In this document: one piece after another, positions 1 through 7,504 of the stretch
How positions within the stretch are numbered: the first letter of the stretch is position 1
Layout: each line of letters starts with the position of its first letter
NCBI GenBank assembly: GCA_029940345.1
Contig: JAOZRC010000020.1
Coordinates: 1-16,800, forward strand
Reading direction: 5' to 3'
Origin: Desulfobacterales bacterium
Lineage (GTDB): Bacteria; Desulfobacterota; Desulfobacteria; Desulfobacterales; JAUCGF01
Length of the DNA: 16,800 nt
The notes under the pieces: generated by a model
Databases searched by the model: none
The model's input: the letters and a program-made list of their open reading frames with translations, nothing else
Told to the model about the DNA's origin: nothing
Position numbers and translations under genes: made by a program

Positions 1-52
1 CTGAACAGATCGAAAAAGTGTTAACTACTTTAGCTGTCTTATGAAGGATGCC
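1..52 (+). mobile_element. Right end of a family-A MITE-like element, cut by the window edge
   Basis: The sequence from about 13 to 52 (AAAAAGTGTTAACTACTTT, then ATGAAGGATGCC at 41-52) matches the right end of the element at 8849-8987 and, in reverse complement, the left end of the one at 3212-3396. The terminal 12 bp are identical to the terminal repeat of those copies. The left end lies outside the window, so a target duplication cannot be tested; the 8 bases after the end are GAATAAAC. Confidence 0.6.
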
Positions 53-97
53 GAATAAACTATAACTTCCGAAAACCGATTTATTGATGTCCTGCTT

Positions 98-103
98 TAT
101 AAT
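98..103 (+). promoter_or_regulatory. Candidate -10 box upstream of the cNMP-PilZ gene
   Basis: A perfect TATAAT lies 70 bp before the start at 174, in the only gap available for a promoter of the two-gene cNMP/PilZ unit. No convincing -35 hexamer is visible at 16-18 bp spacing, so this is a weak call. Confidence 0.25.
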
Positions 104-173
104 GGTAGCCAGACTTTTCAAACAGGCTCCCAGCATTCAGGCTCGCTCTGAAAATCAAAAGGAGCCATAGAAA

Positions 174-941
174 ATGAAAACAAATAATTTTCCTGCTGTT
201 GTTCGCCTTGAGTATGCCCCAGGCGACTTGATAATCAAAGAGGGAAATTTCGGAATTTCTATCTATACAATTATAAGTGGCAAGGTTGATATCTTTATCA
301 ATGCGGGTAAAAAAGAGGTTAAAGTTGCCACCCAGGGACCTGGTGATATTATTGGTGGCATGTCTTTTCTTTCCGGAGACACTGCGCCTCGAACGGCCTC
401 TGCACGGGCAATTGAAGATTGTGTTATCGAAGCATGGCATCCTCTCATAATAAAAAATGAGTACCAAAATATACCTGCTATTTTTAAGCTGATTTCAGGA
501 CAAGCGATAAAACGCCTGGTTCGGATGAATACCATCGTTTTAAAATTCAGCAAAGAAACAGCGGAAACCGATTCGACTAAAAAAATACCTGTTAAGCGTA
601 AAGAAAATCGCAAGTACTATCGCAAAAAAGTTGACCTGGAAGTCTTCTATCAACCACTGGACAACCCGGAGAGTATCAAAGTAAAAGGCCGGATTATTGA
701 TATCAGCAGGGGCGGCTTGCATATTCAAGTGCATGCGTTGAATGCAGTCGATATTTCCCACATACCCGGAGATGAATTTATACTGAATATATATCTGACG
801 GATCATCAGGAATTAACAATCACCGCCGTCATTTCTAACTTGGATAAGGGCGCAAGTAAAGGCTCAGTTCGTATCGGGATGTCGTTTATCAATATGACGA
901 GCGAGGATAAAAAGCATCTGGGATTTTTTTTAATTCAATGA
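174..941 (+). CDS. Cyclic-nucleotide-binding-like domain plus PilZ domain protein
   Basis: A 255-residue cytoplasmic two-domain signalling protein. Residues about 8-125 form a CRP-type cNMP-binding beta-roll (PGDLIIKEG at 16-24, ISGKVDIF at 34-41, PGDIIGGM at 56-63, PRTASARA at 72-79). Residues about 140-255 form a PilZ domain with both c-di-GMP-binding motifs intact: RxxxR (R146, R150) and DxSxxG (D176, S178, G181). The family binds c-di-GMP through those motifs. In the beta-roll the Glu that normally contacts the ribose in the GEL motif is Gly62, while the phosphate-contacting Arg (R73) is kept, so cAMP binding is doubtful. There is no helix-turn-helix, hence no sign of a transcription factor. 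GGAG at 161-164 sits 9 nt before the ATG. The next gene starts 15 nt after the stop, so the two are probably co-transcribed. The partner controlled by c-di-GMP is unknown. Confidence 0.88.
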   Translation: MKTNNFPAVVRLEYAPGDLIIKEGNFGISIYTIISGKVDIFINAGKKEVKVATQGPGDIIGGMSFLSGDTAPRTASARAIEDCVIEAWHPLIIKNEYQNIPAIFKLISGQAIKRLVRMNTIVLKFSKETAETDSTKKIPVKRKENRKYYRKKVDLEVFYQPLDNPESIKVKGRIIDISRGGLHIQVHALNAVDISHIPGDEFILNIYLTDHQELTITAVISNLDKGASKGSVRIGMSFINMTSEDKKHLGFFLIQ

Positions 942-942
942 C

Positions 943-947
943 GGGGG
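943..947 (+). promoter_or_regulatory. Ribosome binding site that favours the start at 957
   Basis: GGGGG at 943-947 is 9 nt from the ATG at 957 but touches the alternative ATG at 948. This makes 957 the more likely start of the following gene. Confidence 0.5.
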
Positions 948-956
948 ATGGCATCC

Positions 957-1358
957 ATGACAATCAATCCGGATATATCAGACTATTTGGTTGAAAAAAA
1001 AACGTTTCCGAACAAGGCGGTATTAAATAAAGAAGGTGCTACTACGAACCGGATTTATGTTATCCTTGAAGGTAAAGCCAAAATTAAGAAACGCGGTTCA
1101 AAGGGTTTAATCACCATAGATTCATTAAGTGAAGGAGATTTTATTGGTGAAATGGGGCTGTTGAAACAGGGAGAGCAGTCACAAGTTGTTTCAACAGTCG
1201 CTGACGGACCGGTTTCAGTCGGCCTTCTTGATACGGATCGCTTAGTCAGTGAATGGAATGCCCAACCGGAAAAATTAAAAAAGCTTATCTCCAATCTGAT
1301 GCTCAAACTTGACAATATGATCAATAAAGCCGTTATCAATGTTGAGATGTCAAAATAA
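957..1358 (+). CDS. Single-domain cyclic-nucleotide-binding-like protein
   Basis: About 133 residues, almost only a CRP-type beta-roll (residues about 10-105) followed by a helical tail. Visible family elements are EGATTNRIYVILEGKAKI (26-43), GDFIGEMGLL (60-69) and the final strand near 82-92. The GE of the GEL motif is present (G64, E65), but the Arg that should bind the cyclic phosphate is replaced (Gln76 region), the opposite defect to the neighbour upstream. No DNA-binding or catalytic domain is attached. The frame also has an ATG at 948, three codons earlier; I prefer 957 because of ribosome-site spacing. It lies 15 nt after the cNMP-PilZ gene, so the two products may act in one signalling complex. 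That is an inference from context only. Confidence 0.82.
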   Translation: MTINPDISDYLVEKKTFPNKAVLNKEGATTNRIYVILEGKAKIKKRGSKGLITIDSLSEGDFIGEMGLLKQGEQSQVVSTVADGPVSVGLLDTDRLVSEWNAQPEKLKKLISNLMLKLDNMINKAVINVEMSK

Positions 1359-1372
1359 GGGAAGTGGAAACA

Positions 1373-1411
1373 GATATTTATCCATATTGCGCAGGCCCCA
1401 GGATAAATATC
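1373..1411. repeat. 11-bp perfect inverted repeat (stem-loop) in a convergent gap
   Basis: GATATTTATCC at 1373-1383 is exactly complementary to GGATAAATATC at 1401-1411, with a 17-nt loop. It lies just past the stop at 1358, where a terminator for the cNMP genes would be expected, but no T-run follows the stem. Confidence 0.5.
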
Positions 1412-1431
1412 AGTCGGCTCGTATTCAAGAC

Positions 1432-1471
1432 GCGGCAAGGGGTTTATAGTGTTATATTTACACCTTGCCGC
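1432..1471. terminator. 9-bp GC-rich stem-loop between convergent genes
   Basis: GCGGCAAGG at 1432-1440 pairs perfectly with CCTTGCCGC at 1463-1471, with a 22-nt loop that can itself fold (TATA...TATA). It sits 18 bp from the stop of the helicase gene, which is read toward it, and could terminate either convergent unit. No clear T-run follows on either strand, so intrinsic termination is uncertain. Confidence 0.35.
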
Positions 1472-1488
1472 AAAACAGAAAGTGTTTT

Positions 1489-3042
1489 TTACGTTGTTCG
1501 TTTTTTTCGGCGTCGGTGCCTTCTTTTGGTTTTCTTGGGCATATCCGTTTTTTCATCTGAAGAGGCTTTATGATTATTCGTGTCAGAGGCGTTCGGAGGT
1601 GCGGGTTTCGCTTTAGACGCCGTCGTCTTGGCTGGTTTAAAACCAAAAAACTGGCCGGGAAAGTGGTTAGAAGGCCTTTTCCAGGTTGGGCGCATCCGTT
1701 TACCAACAGGAGATTTTTCCTTTTGGGCGGAACTTCGTTTGGATGCCGCGGATTTTTTAGACGCTTCGCCGTTGCGTTCGCCCCCCGTCTTGCTTCGTGA
1801 CTCTCTTTTTTCAATAATTACCGGGCCGCATTGATCATCTGAAAACAGGCTATCTTCGGGCCATACGACAGGAATTTTATAGCCTAACATTTTTTCTAAA
1901 GGCTCAAGATGAAAAACATATCTTTCGCATGCCAATAAAATAGCACGCCCGCTTTGGCCGGCTCGGGCCGTACGACCGATTCGATGAATGTAGTTTTCAG
2001 CATCCTGGGGAAGATCGTAATTGATGACATGGGTGATGTTATCAACGTGAATGCCGCGTGAAGCCACATCCGTTGCCACCAGGATCTTAATTTTGCCATT
2101 TTTGAATTGCTCCATGAGGCGCAGACGCTTAGGTTGAGTCAGGTTCGCAGATATACCTTCAGCGGGCAGCCCGTTACCTTGGAGCTTTTTGGAAAGCCAT
2201 TCCACGCCGACCTTTGTGTTCATAAATATGAGCATCCGGCTCCATTCCTCTTTTTCAACCAAACCCAAAAGCAGGGCTAATTTTTTATCCGATTCTATAT
2301 GATATAAAACCTGTTCAACCGTTTCCACTGTCATTTCTTCGGGAGTGACAGAGACAGATTCCGGAACATTCATATATTCATACGTCATTTCCATCACACG
2401 GTGGGACAGGGTTGCCGAAAACAGAAGCGTTTGACGTTGGTCATAGTGAGGAAGGCGGCTTAAAATATAGCGCATGTCCCTGGCAAAGCCGAGGTCCAGA
2501 AGGCGATCGGCTTCATCAACGATCACGATACGAATCGCCGATGTTTTAAAAATATCCTGGTTAAGGTAATCAATAATGCGTCCGGGTGTACAAATAACAA
2601 TATCTGCGCCTTGGCGCAATTGATCCGCCTGCTTTTGATAATCAATGCCTCCGATCACAATCGCCTGACGCAAACCGGTATGTCGGCAAAGAATTTCGGC
2701 TTCATCAAAAATCTGAAGCGCCAATTCGCGCGTTGGGGCAACAATGAGCGCTGACGGCAGCTCCGGTTTGTGTTCCGGTGAAGCGATCAATTGGGCAAAA
2801 ACGGTTACCAGAAACGCCGCGGTTTTGCCGGTTCCTGTCTGAGCCTGGCCGGCCACATCCTTGCCGGCGAGAGACAGCGGCAGGGTTTGCGCCTGGATCG
2901 GTGTGCAGTTGATAAAACCCGCTTCGGTCAAACCGGCTATGAGCGCTTCAGGCAAATCGAAACTGTCAAAACGGACAGATGTTAAGAAATCAGGTTGTTC
3001 AGCGCGTATAAACGGTGGTTGTAATTCAGTTTCTTTTGTCAT
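1489..3042 (-). CDS. rhlB: DEAD-box ATP-dependent RNA helicase, RhlB-like
   Basis: A 517-residue superfamily-2 RNA helicase that unwinds RNA duplexes with ATP; RhlB-type enzymes act in RNA turnover and ribosome-related remodelling. All motifs are present: Q motif (GFINCTPIQ, 42-50), Walker A AQTGTGKT (67-74), PTRELA (103-108), TPGR (152-155), DEAD (176-179), SAT (209-211), ATDVASRGIH (323-332) and HRIGRTARAG (353-362). The Q-motif to Walker-A stretch (LPLSLAGKDVAGQAQTGTGKT region) is close to that of RhlB, but subfamily assignment from motifs alone is tentative. After residue 415 there is a low-complexity tail very rich in Lys, Arg, Ser and Pro, about 100 residues, ending in a run of basic residues; such tails usually add nonspecific RNA affinity. 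The start has a strong AGGAGG site 4-5 nt upstream. It is transcribed alone, convergent with the cNMP genes. Confidence 0.95.
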   Translation of the reverse strand: MTKETELQPPFIRAEQPDFLTSVRFDSFDLPEALIAGLTEAGFINCTPIQAQTLPLSLAGKDVAGQAQTGTGKTAAFLVTVFAQLIASPEHKPELPSALIVAPTRELALQIFDEAEILCRHTGLRQAIVIGGIDYQKQADQLRQGADIVICTPGRIIDYLNQDIFKTSAIRIVIVDEADRLLDLGFARDMRYILSRLPHYDQRQTLLFSATLSHRVMEMTYEYMNVPESVSVTPEEMTVETVEQVLYHIESDKKLALLLGLVEKEEWSRMLIFMNTKVGVEWLSKKLQGNGLPAEGISANLTQPKRLRLMEQFKNGKIKILVATDVASRGIHVDNITHVINYDLPQDAENYIHRIGRTARAGQSGRAILLACERYVFHLEPLEKMLGYKIPVVWPEDSLFSDDQCGPVIIEKRESRSKTGGERNGEASKKSAASKRSSAQKEKSPVGKRMRPTWKRPSNHFPGQFFGFKPAKTTASKAKPAPPNASDTNNHKASSDEKTDMPKKTKRRHRRRKKRTT

Positions 3043-3211
3043 AGACCTCCTTTTGACTTAAAATTTATTTAAGGATTTTACAGATAATATGGGGCGTATT
3101 CATCAGATAGGGAACTTTAATAAATAAAAGGGGGAGTGTTTTATAAATCTTTATTTAAATTTCTCTTTTAGGGATAAATCCGCCGATAACAATATTATTA
3201 TTGATATTTAC

Positions 3212-3396
3212 GGCATCCTTCATATAGGGCTAAAAGTGGTTTACACTTTTTTCGCAATGAGGCAACATAACAATTTCAATAGACTTTCAGTTTGTACAGC
3301 GCGATCTCGCAATCTGAAAGAATGCGTTAGGATTCATCACAGATGCCTGAATCTAAAATTACTGGTAAAAGTGTAAACTGACTTATGAAGGATTCC
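3212..3396. mobile_element. Family-A MITE-like element, 185 bp, with imperfect 8-bp target duplication
   Basis: The left terminus GGCATCCTTCAT (3212-3223) and right terminus ATGAAGGATTCC (3385-3396) are inverted repeats with one mismatch. The homology continues inward: TTTACACTTTT on the left against AAAAGTGTAAA on the right. The flanks are ATATTTAC (3204-3211) and ATATTTAG (3397-3404), 7 of 8 identical, as expected for an aged 8-bp target duplication. The interior has a small hairpin (CTTTCAG at 3284-3290, CTGAAAG at 3314-3320) and no coding capacity. The interior differs from the copy at 8849-8987. Confidence 0.75.
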
Positions 3397-3424
3397 ATAT
3401 TTAGATGTAATACACTTAAAGACA

Positions 3425-3516
3425 TAAGTAACCGACCATAAGTTTTATGGTGCTTTTCGCCACTGTTGTTAGAATAATCTGGGCTAAATACCGGAAAACT
3501 TATGAACGGTTACTTA
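3425..3516. repeat. Family-C palindromic element with 22-bp imperfect arms
   Basis: Arms at 3425-3446 and 3495-3516 are inverted repeats with two mismatches; the right arm read inward begins TAAGTAACCGTTCATAAG. The termini share GTAACCGTTCA with family B (10214-10330 and 12071-12196). The loop of about 48 bp has no coding capacity. No clear target duplication is seen. It may be a short non-autonomous element related to family B. Confidence 0.5.
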
Positions 3517-3806
3517 GTATAGCTTAAAATGCTTTAATTTTAAAGCTTATAAATAATTATTTTGCAATTATATTGTTACAGAGAACATGATGACTTCGAT
3601 TGGATGAAATCTAAGGTTAACGGCAAAAAGGGGATATCTGTTGTAATTCGATCAGGAATACGCTATTTGGATACTTTTGCTAATGACTTTAGCCACAGGG
3701 ATGAAATAATTTTTCCTCCACTTATTGAATCAGGTCAGAATAGAACTAAGTAACGGGGACGAAATAACTTCCCCATTCCTAAACAAAGAGTTGAAATAGT
3801 AATCAC
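3517..3806. other. AT-rich gap before moeA without a recognisable gene
   Basis: This completes the 764-bp stretch 3043-3806. An open frame of 63 codons (3562-3753, plus strand, TTG start, no ribosome site) runs through it. Its product resembles nothing I know, and a remnant of a longer gene is possible. A weak GGGGA/TCCCC hairpin lies near 3753-3775. No strong promoter for moeA was recognised. Confidence 0.4.
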
Positions 3807-5036
3807 ATGAAAGATTTTTTTAAAGTGTCGAATTTGAATCAGGTGCTGGAACTTTGTGCTGAATTTCCGACGGTCGAAATTGAAACAATCGCGCTGACAG
3901 ATGCTGTTGATAGGCATCTGGCCGAAAATATCATTGCCGATGCCGTTTTGCCTAGCTTTTCTCGTTCTGTTATGGATGGCTACGCGATATGCGCTTCTTC
4001 TGTTTTCGGCGCTTCAGGAGGGAGCCCCGCATTTTTGAACGTTATCGGGGCCGTGGCCATGGGAGAGGTTCCATCTTTTCTAATCAAACCCGGAGAGGCT
4101 TGTAAAATTGCCACAGGCGGAATGCTCCCCAAAGGCGCTGACGGTGTTGTTATGATCGAACACACCGAAGAATTGGATGATACAACCATCGAAGTATATC
4201 GAAGCATCGCGCCGGGACAAAATGTGATGCAAGCAGGCGAGGATTTCAGCAAAAATGAGACCCTTCTTTCGGTCGGACAATTTTTACGTCCCCAGGAAAT
4301 AGGGCTTTTAGCTGCCTTCGGCAATGAAAAAATCAATGTCTATCGGCAACCTGTGATCGGTGTGATTTCCACAGGCGATGAAGTGGTTCCGATAAACGCA
4401 GAACCCGGAGTCGGTGAAATCAGAAACATAAACTCCTACACGCTCGCCAGTCTGATTGTCAAAGTGGGCGGCACTTCCGTTGACTACGGTATCGTGAGGG
4501 ACAATTATGATGAGCTTTTTCAAGTTTGCGCTGACGCTTTGGCACACACCGATATGGTGCTGATTTCAGGGGGCAGTTCCGTTGGCAAACGCGATTATAC
4601 ACTTGACGTTCTGAAGGCGTTGCCTGCTTCTGAAATAAAAGTCCATGGCATTGATATCAGCCCGGGAAAACCGACTATTTTGGCCAAAGTGGCTGATAAA
4701 GCGATTTGGGGGATACCCGGTCAGGTCACGTCCGCAATGATCGTTTTTGAAATTGTGGTGCGTCCGTTTATCGAACATATCAGCGGTCTCGCCCCTGGAT
4801 ATAAAAAAATAAATAAACTTACCGCTCGAATATCCAGGAATGTATCATCCGTGCAAGGTCGTAATGATTATTTGCGCGTTCGTTTACATGATAAAAGCGG
4901 CGTCCTTTGGGCTGAACCCGTGCTGGGCAAATCAGGTTTGCTGAATACAATGGTTCAGGCGGACGCTCTGGTTGCAATTGATCTGAATACGGAAGGACTG
5001 GTGCAAGGTGAAGTCGTTTCGGTGACATTGATATAG
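3807..5036 (+). CDS. moeA: Molybdopterin molybdotransferase MoeA
   Basis: A 409-residue cytosolic enzyme of normal MoeA length that inserts molybdate into adenylylated molybdopterin, the last general step of molybdenum-cofactor synthesis. Family signatures in order: SVMDGYA (54-60, D57), ATGGMLPKGADGVVMIE (102-118), ISTGDEVV (187-194, E192), GGSSVGKRDYT (255-265, D263), ISPGKPT (284-290) and GIPGQVTSAM (302-311); the C-terminal domain follows at about 330-409. In the GIPG motif the usual H/N/Y-PVS is QVTS, a modest deviation. The ribosome site is weak. It heads a probable operon with the PilZ gene 65 bp downstream and a second moeA-type gene; paired MoeA paralogues in one genome have been linked to different metals (Mo and W) or cofactor forms. 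Which metal this one handles cannot be told here. Confidence 0.93.
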   Translation: MKDFFKVSNLNQVLELCAEFPTVEIETIALTDAVDRHLAENIIADAVLPSFSRSVMDGYAICASSVFGASGGSPAFLNVIGAVAMGEVPSFLIKPGEACKIATGGMLPKGADGVVMIEHTEELDDTTIEVYRSIAPGQNVMQAGEDFSKNETLLSVGQFLRPQEIGLLAAFGNEKINVYRQPVIGVISTGDEVVPINAEPGVGEIRNINSYTLASLIVKVGGTSVDYGIVRDNYDELFQVCADALAHTDMVLISGGSSVGKRDYTLDVLKALPASEIKVHGIDISPGKPTILAKVADKAIWGIPGQVTSAMIVFEIVVRPFIEHISGLAPGYKKINKLTARISRNVSSVQGRNDYLRVRLHDKSGVLWAEPVLGKSGLLNTMVQADALVAIDLNTEGLVQGEVVSVTLI

Positions 5037-5091
5037 CTGCCAGGGAGAAACACCTTATATATGTTCAGACAAAAAAACGGTTGTATACAGC

Positions 5092-5097
5092 AGGAGG
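5092..5097 (+). promoter_or_regulatory. Strong ribosome binding site fixing the small PilZ gene start
   Basis: A perfect AGGAGG lies 4 nt before the ATG at 5102. The frame is open from a TTG at 5081, but that start would lie upstream of this site and has no site of its own. Confidence 0.7.
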
Positions 5098-5101
5098 TCG
5101 A

Positions 5102-5500
5102 ATGCGTTTAAAAACAACTGAAAAAAGGCAACAGCCGCGTGTCTCTTTCAAACCGGACAAGCAACTGACCGCTCAGATGCGCATTGCTCGGAAAGCCAAT
5201 ACGCCCATAAAAGTCAATATCGCCAATATTAGCGAATTGGGATTGTGTTTTTATTTTTCTGAAAAAGAGTATGCCCCTATTAAAAAGGGGACTCATCTGA
5301 TTCTTTTAAAAATTGAAGGCGAAGCGCTTTTACAAGATATCAATGATGTGGATATGGTGGTTCAATGGTCAACCTATATGGGGGCGTTAAATTATGAACT
5401 AAACGGTTGCCGATTTTTAAATTTGGTTCCGGACTATCAATTTCAACTGGGTGAGTTTATACATAATTTATTGGGCTCAAAACTTCGATCTGACAAATGA
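5102..5500 (+). CDS. Small PilZ-domain protein inside the moeA operon
   Basis: About 132 residues, a stand-alone PilZ domain. The RxxxR motif is RQQPR (R9 to R13) and the second motif is NISELG (N42, S44, G47), fitting [D/N]xSxxG, so c-di-GMP binding is plausible. The remainder (about 50-125) has the alternating beta-strand and terminal helix pattern of the fold. There is no second domain, so it must act through a partner. Its stop overlaps the first possible ATG of the next gene (ATGA at 5497-5500), suggesting translational coupling to the MoeA-PBP fusion. A role in tying molybdenum-cofactor supply to c-di-GMP is inferred from this position only; PilZ genes are common in deltaproteobacteria and could be here by chance. 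Confidence 0.85.
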   Translation: MRLKTTEKRQQPRVSFKPDKQLTAQMRIARKANTPIKVNIANISELGLCFYFSEKEYAPIKKGTHLILLKIEGEALLQDINDVDMVVQWSTYMGALNYELNGCRFLNLVPDYQFQLGEFIHNLLGSKLRSDK

Positions 5501-7452
5501 TACAAAAAATGAATACAAAACGAAATATCTATCTGAAAATGAAGACGCTGAAAGAAGCCAGGGAATTATTGAAGAAACAGTTTGCGTTGTCAGACAAACT
5601 GGCCAGTGAAAGACTCGCGGTGCCGGATGCGGTCAGCCGCATATTGGCCAAACCGGTAGTTGCGCAACTGTCATCCCCTCATTTTCATGCTGCGGCCATG
5701 GATGGCGTTGCGGTGAAAGCGGTAAACACTTTCGGTGCCTGTGAAACAAGCCCTAAAGAACTGATCGTTGGCAAGGACGCTTTTTATTTAAACACCGGCC
5801 ATGTGATGCCGACGAACACCGATGCGGTGATCATGATTGAACATATTCAAGCGCCCGACGATCGCCGTATTATTATCGAAGCACCGGTTTTCCCTTGGCA
5901 AAATGTTCGCAAAATGGGGGAAGATATCGTTGCCACCGAGCTTCTTTTTCCCCAAAACCATAAAGTGACGCCTTACTGCGTAGGGGCCTTGCTTACAGCC
6001 GGGGTCTTTGAAGTCGAAGTTCGCCAAAAACCTGAAATTTTGATTATTCCCACCGGATCCGAGCTGGTTGATTGGACAGCCATGCCAAAGGACCCCGGTT
6101 TTACACCTGAACTGAAACCGGGCCAGGTGATTGAAACCAACTCTTATGTGCTGGGCAAATTGATCGAAGCCAACGGCGGCGAATATGAACGACGCGACTA
6201 TTTACGCGATGATGAAGCTAAAATCAGACTGACGGTGCAAGATGCGGTGAACAGCGCTTTTGACATGATTCTTATTTTGGGCGGTTCGTCGGCTGGGTCT
6301 GAAGATTATGCCAAGCACGTACTCACATCGCTGGGGACCATTTTGGTTCATGGCGTCACAATTATGCCGGGCAAACCGGTAATTATCGGCGCAATAGAGC
6401 AAACACCGGTTTTTGGTATTCCCGGCTATCCCGTTTCGGCCATTATTGCTTTTGAACAATTTGTTTATCCGCTGATGTGCCAAATGCTTGGGCAAACCGA
6501 AAAGAAAAGAGATCTGGCAACCGTCACACCCAGCAAAAAAATAGCATCCAAACTTGGCGTCGAGGAATTTGTACGCGTCAAGTTGGGCAAAGTTGATCAA
6601 AAAATAGTTGCCACACCGCTTCCCAGGGGTGCCGGATGCATCACATCATTGACCGATGCCGATGGTATTTTACGAATTCCGAACAATTCCGAAGGAATCA
6701 GCGCTGATGAAACAGCTCAGGCCGAGCTGTTGCGTCCCTTACAGGCCATTGACAATACGATTGTGGTGGTGGGCAGTCATGACAACACCTTAGATGTTCT
6801 AACCGACATGATCAAAGCGCGTCGACCTGATTTGACACTTTCGTCTGGCCATGTGGGAAGTCTCGGGGGACTGATGGCTATCAAAAAAGGTGGGTGTCAT
6901 GTTGCCGGCACGCACCTTATCGACACCGAAGACGGCTCCTATAATATCTCCTATATTAAAAGGTATCTGCCCGATATACCTGTCAAACTGGTCCACCTGG
7001 TCTGCCGCGAACAAGGACTGATCGTTCCAGCCGGAAATCCCAAGAATATCCAATCGTTTGAAGACCTGCGCCGGGAAGATATCAGGCTCATTAATCGACA
7101 GAGGGGCTCGGGAACCCGCGTGTTGCTTGATTATCGACTTCAAGAACTCAATATAGACACTCGTGATATCAACGGGTACACCAATGAAGAATTCACGCAC
7201 ATGTCGGTGGCCGTTGCCGTATTAAGCGGTGCCAGTGATGTCGGATTAGGCGTTTATGCGGCTGCCAAGGCGCTCTGTTTGGATTTTATCCCCGTTGTCA
7301 CCGAACAGTATGAGCTGGTAATTCCAAGCTGCTATTTTGAAACCGATATGATTCGTGTGCTTCTGGATACGATCGCAAGCTCCGAATTTAAAAAGCGGGT
7401 TCTGGCTTTGGGCGGTTATCATACGGATCGAACGGGTGAGCTGATTTTATAG
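5497..7452 (+). CDS. MoeA fused to a PBP-like (LysR substrate-binding-like) domain
   Basis: A 651-residue fusion. Residues about 15-410 are a MoeA domain with AAAMDGVAV (65-73, D69), IIPTGSELV (183-191, E189), GGSSAGSEDY (262-271, D270), MPGKPVI (290-296) and GIPGYPVSA (307-315). Residues about 420-640 form a periplasmic-binding-protein-like domain (PBP_like type) with VGSHDNTLD (425-433), SSGHVGSLGGL (449-459) and a typical ligand loop RQRGSGTR (534-541). There is no signal peptide, so this is a cytoplasmic fusion; it is a recognised architecture in anaerobic bacteria and archaea. The MoeA part should insert metal into molybdopterin. The PBP-like part may sense a small anion or cofactor, which is inference. 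The first ATG (5497) overlaps the pilZ stop; ATGs at 5509 and 5539 are alternatives, and none has a good ribosome site, consistent with coupled translation. Confidence 0.92.
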   Translation: MIQKMNTKRNIYLKMKTLKEARELLKKQFALSDKLASERLAVPDAVSRILAKPVVAQLSSPHFHAAAMDGVAVKAVNTFGACETSPKELIVGKDAFYLNTGHVMPTNTDAVIMIEHIQAPDDRRIIIEAPVFPWQNVRKMGEDIVATELLFPQNHKVTPYCVGALLTAGVFEVEVRQKPEILIIPTGSELVDWTAMPKDPGFTPELKPGQVIETNSYVLGKLIEANGGEYERRDYLRDDEAKIRLTVQDAVNSAFDMILILGGSSAGSEDYAKHVLTSLGTILVHGVTIMPGKPVIIGAIEQTPVFGIPGYPVSAIIAFEQFVYPLMCQMLGQTEKKRDLATVTPSKKIASKLGVEEFVRVKLGKVDQKIVATPLPRGAGCITSLTDADGILRIPNNSEGISADETAQAELLRPLQAIDNTIVVVGSHDNTLDVLTDMIKARRPDLTLSSGHVGSLGGLMAIKKGGCHVAGTHLIDTEDGSYNISYIKRYLPDIPVKLVHLVCREQGLIVPAGNPKNIQSFEDLRREDIRLINRQRGSGTRVLLDYRLQELNIDTRDINGYTNEEFTHMSVAVAVLSGASDVGLGVYAAAKALCLDFIPVVTEQYELVIPSCYFETDMIRVLLDTIASSEFKKRVLALGGYHTDRTGELIL

Positions 7453-7460
7453 TGAAAAGG

Positions 7461-7504
7461 TTTCAGGTTCTACTCTTCTGACACCTGAAATCTGACATCT
7501 GACA
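7461..7504 (+). repeat. Hairpin and TCTGACA tandem-like repeats in the 52-bp gap before the radical SAM gene
   Basis: TTTCAGGT (7461-7468) pairs perfectly with ACCTGAAA (7483-7490). The heptamer TCTGACA occurs three times, at 7478-7484, 7491-7497 and 7498-7504, the last ending directly at the ATG at 7505. The repeats occupy the place where a Shine-Dalgarno site should be; none is visible. Confidence 0.6.

Noticed and set aside
3562..3753. 63-codon plus-strand frame before moeA as a gene
   Set aside because: TTG start, no ribosome site and no recognised motif; it is listed only as possible debris in the gap.
6202..7200. Minus-strand open frames opposite the moeA-PBP gene
   Set aside because: They are antisense to strongly conserved MoeA and PBP motifs and have no domain signal.
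7478..7504. TCTGACA copies as a CRISPR-like array
   Set aside because: Units are 7 bp, two copies are directly adjacent, and there are no spacers of regular length.
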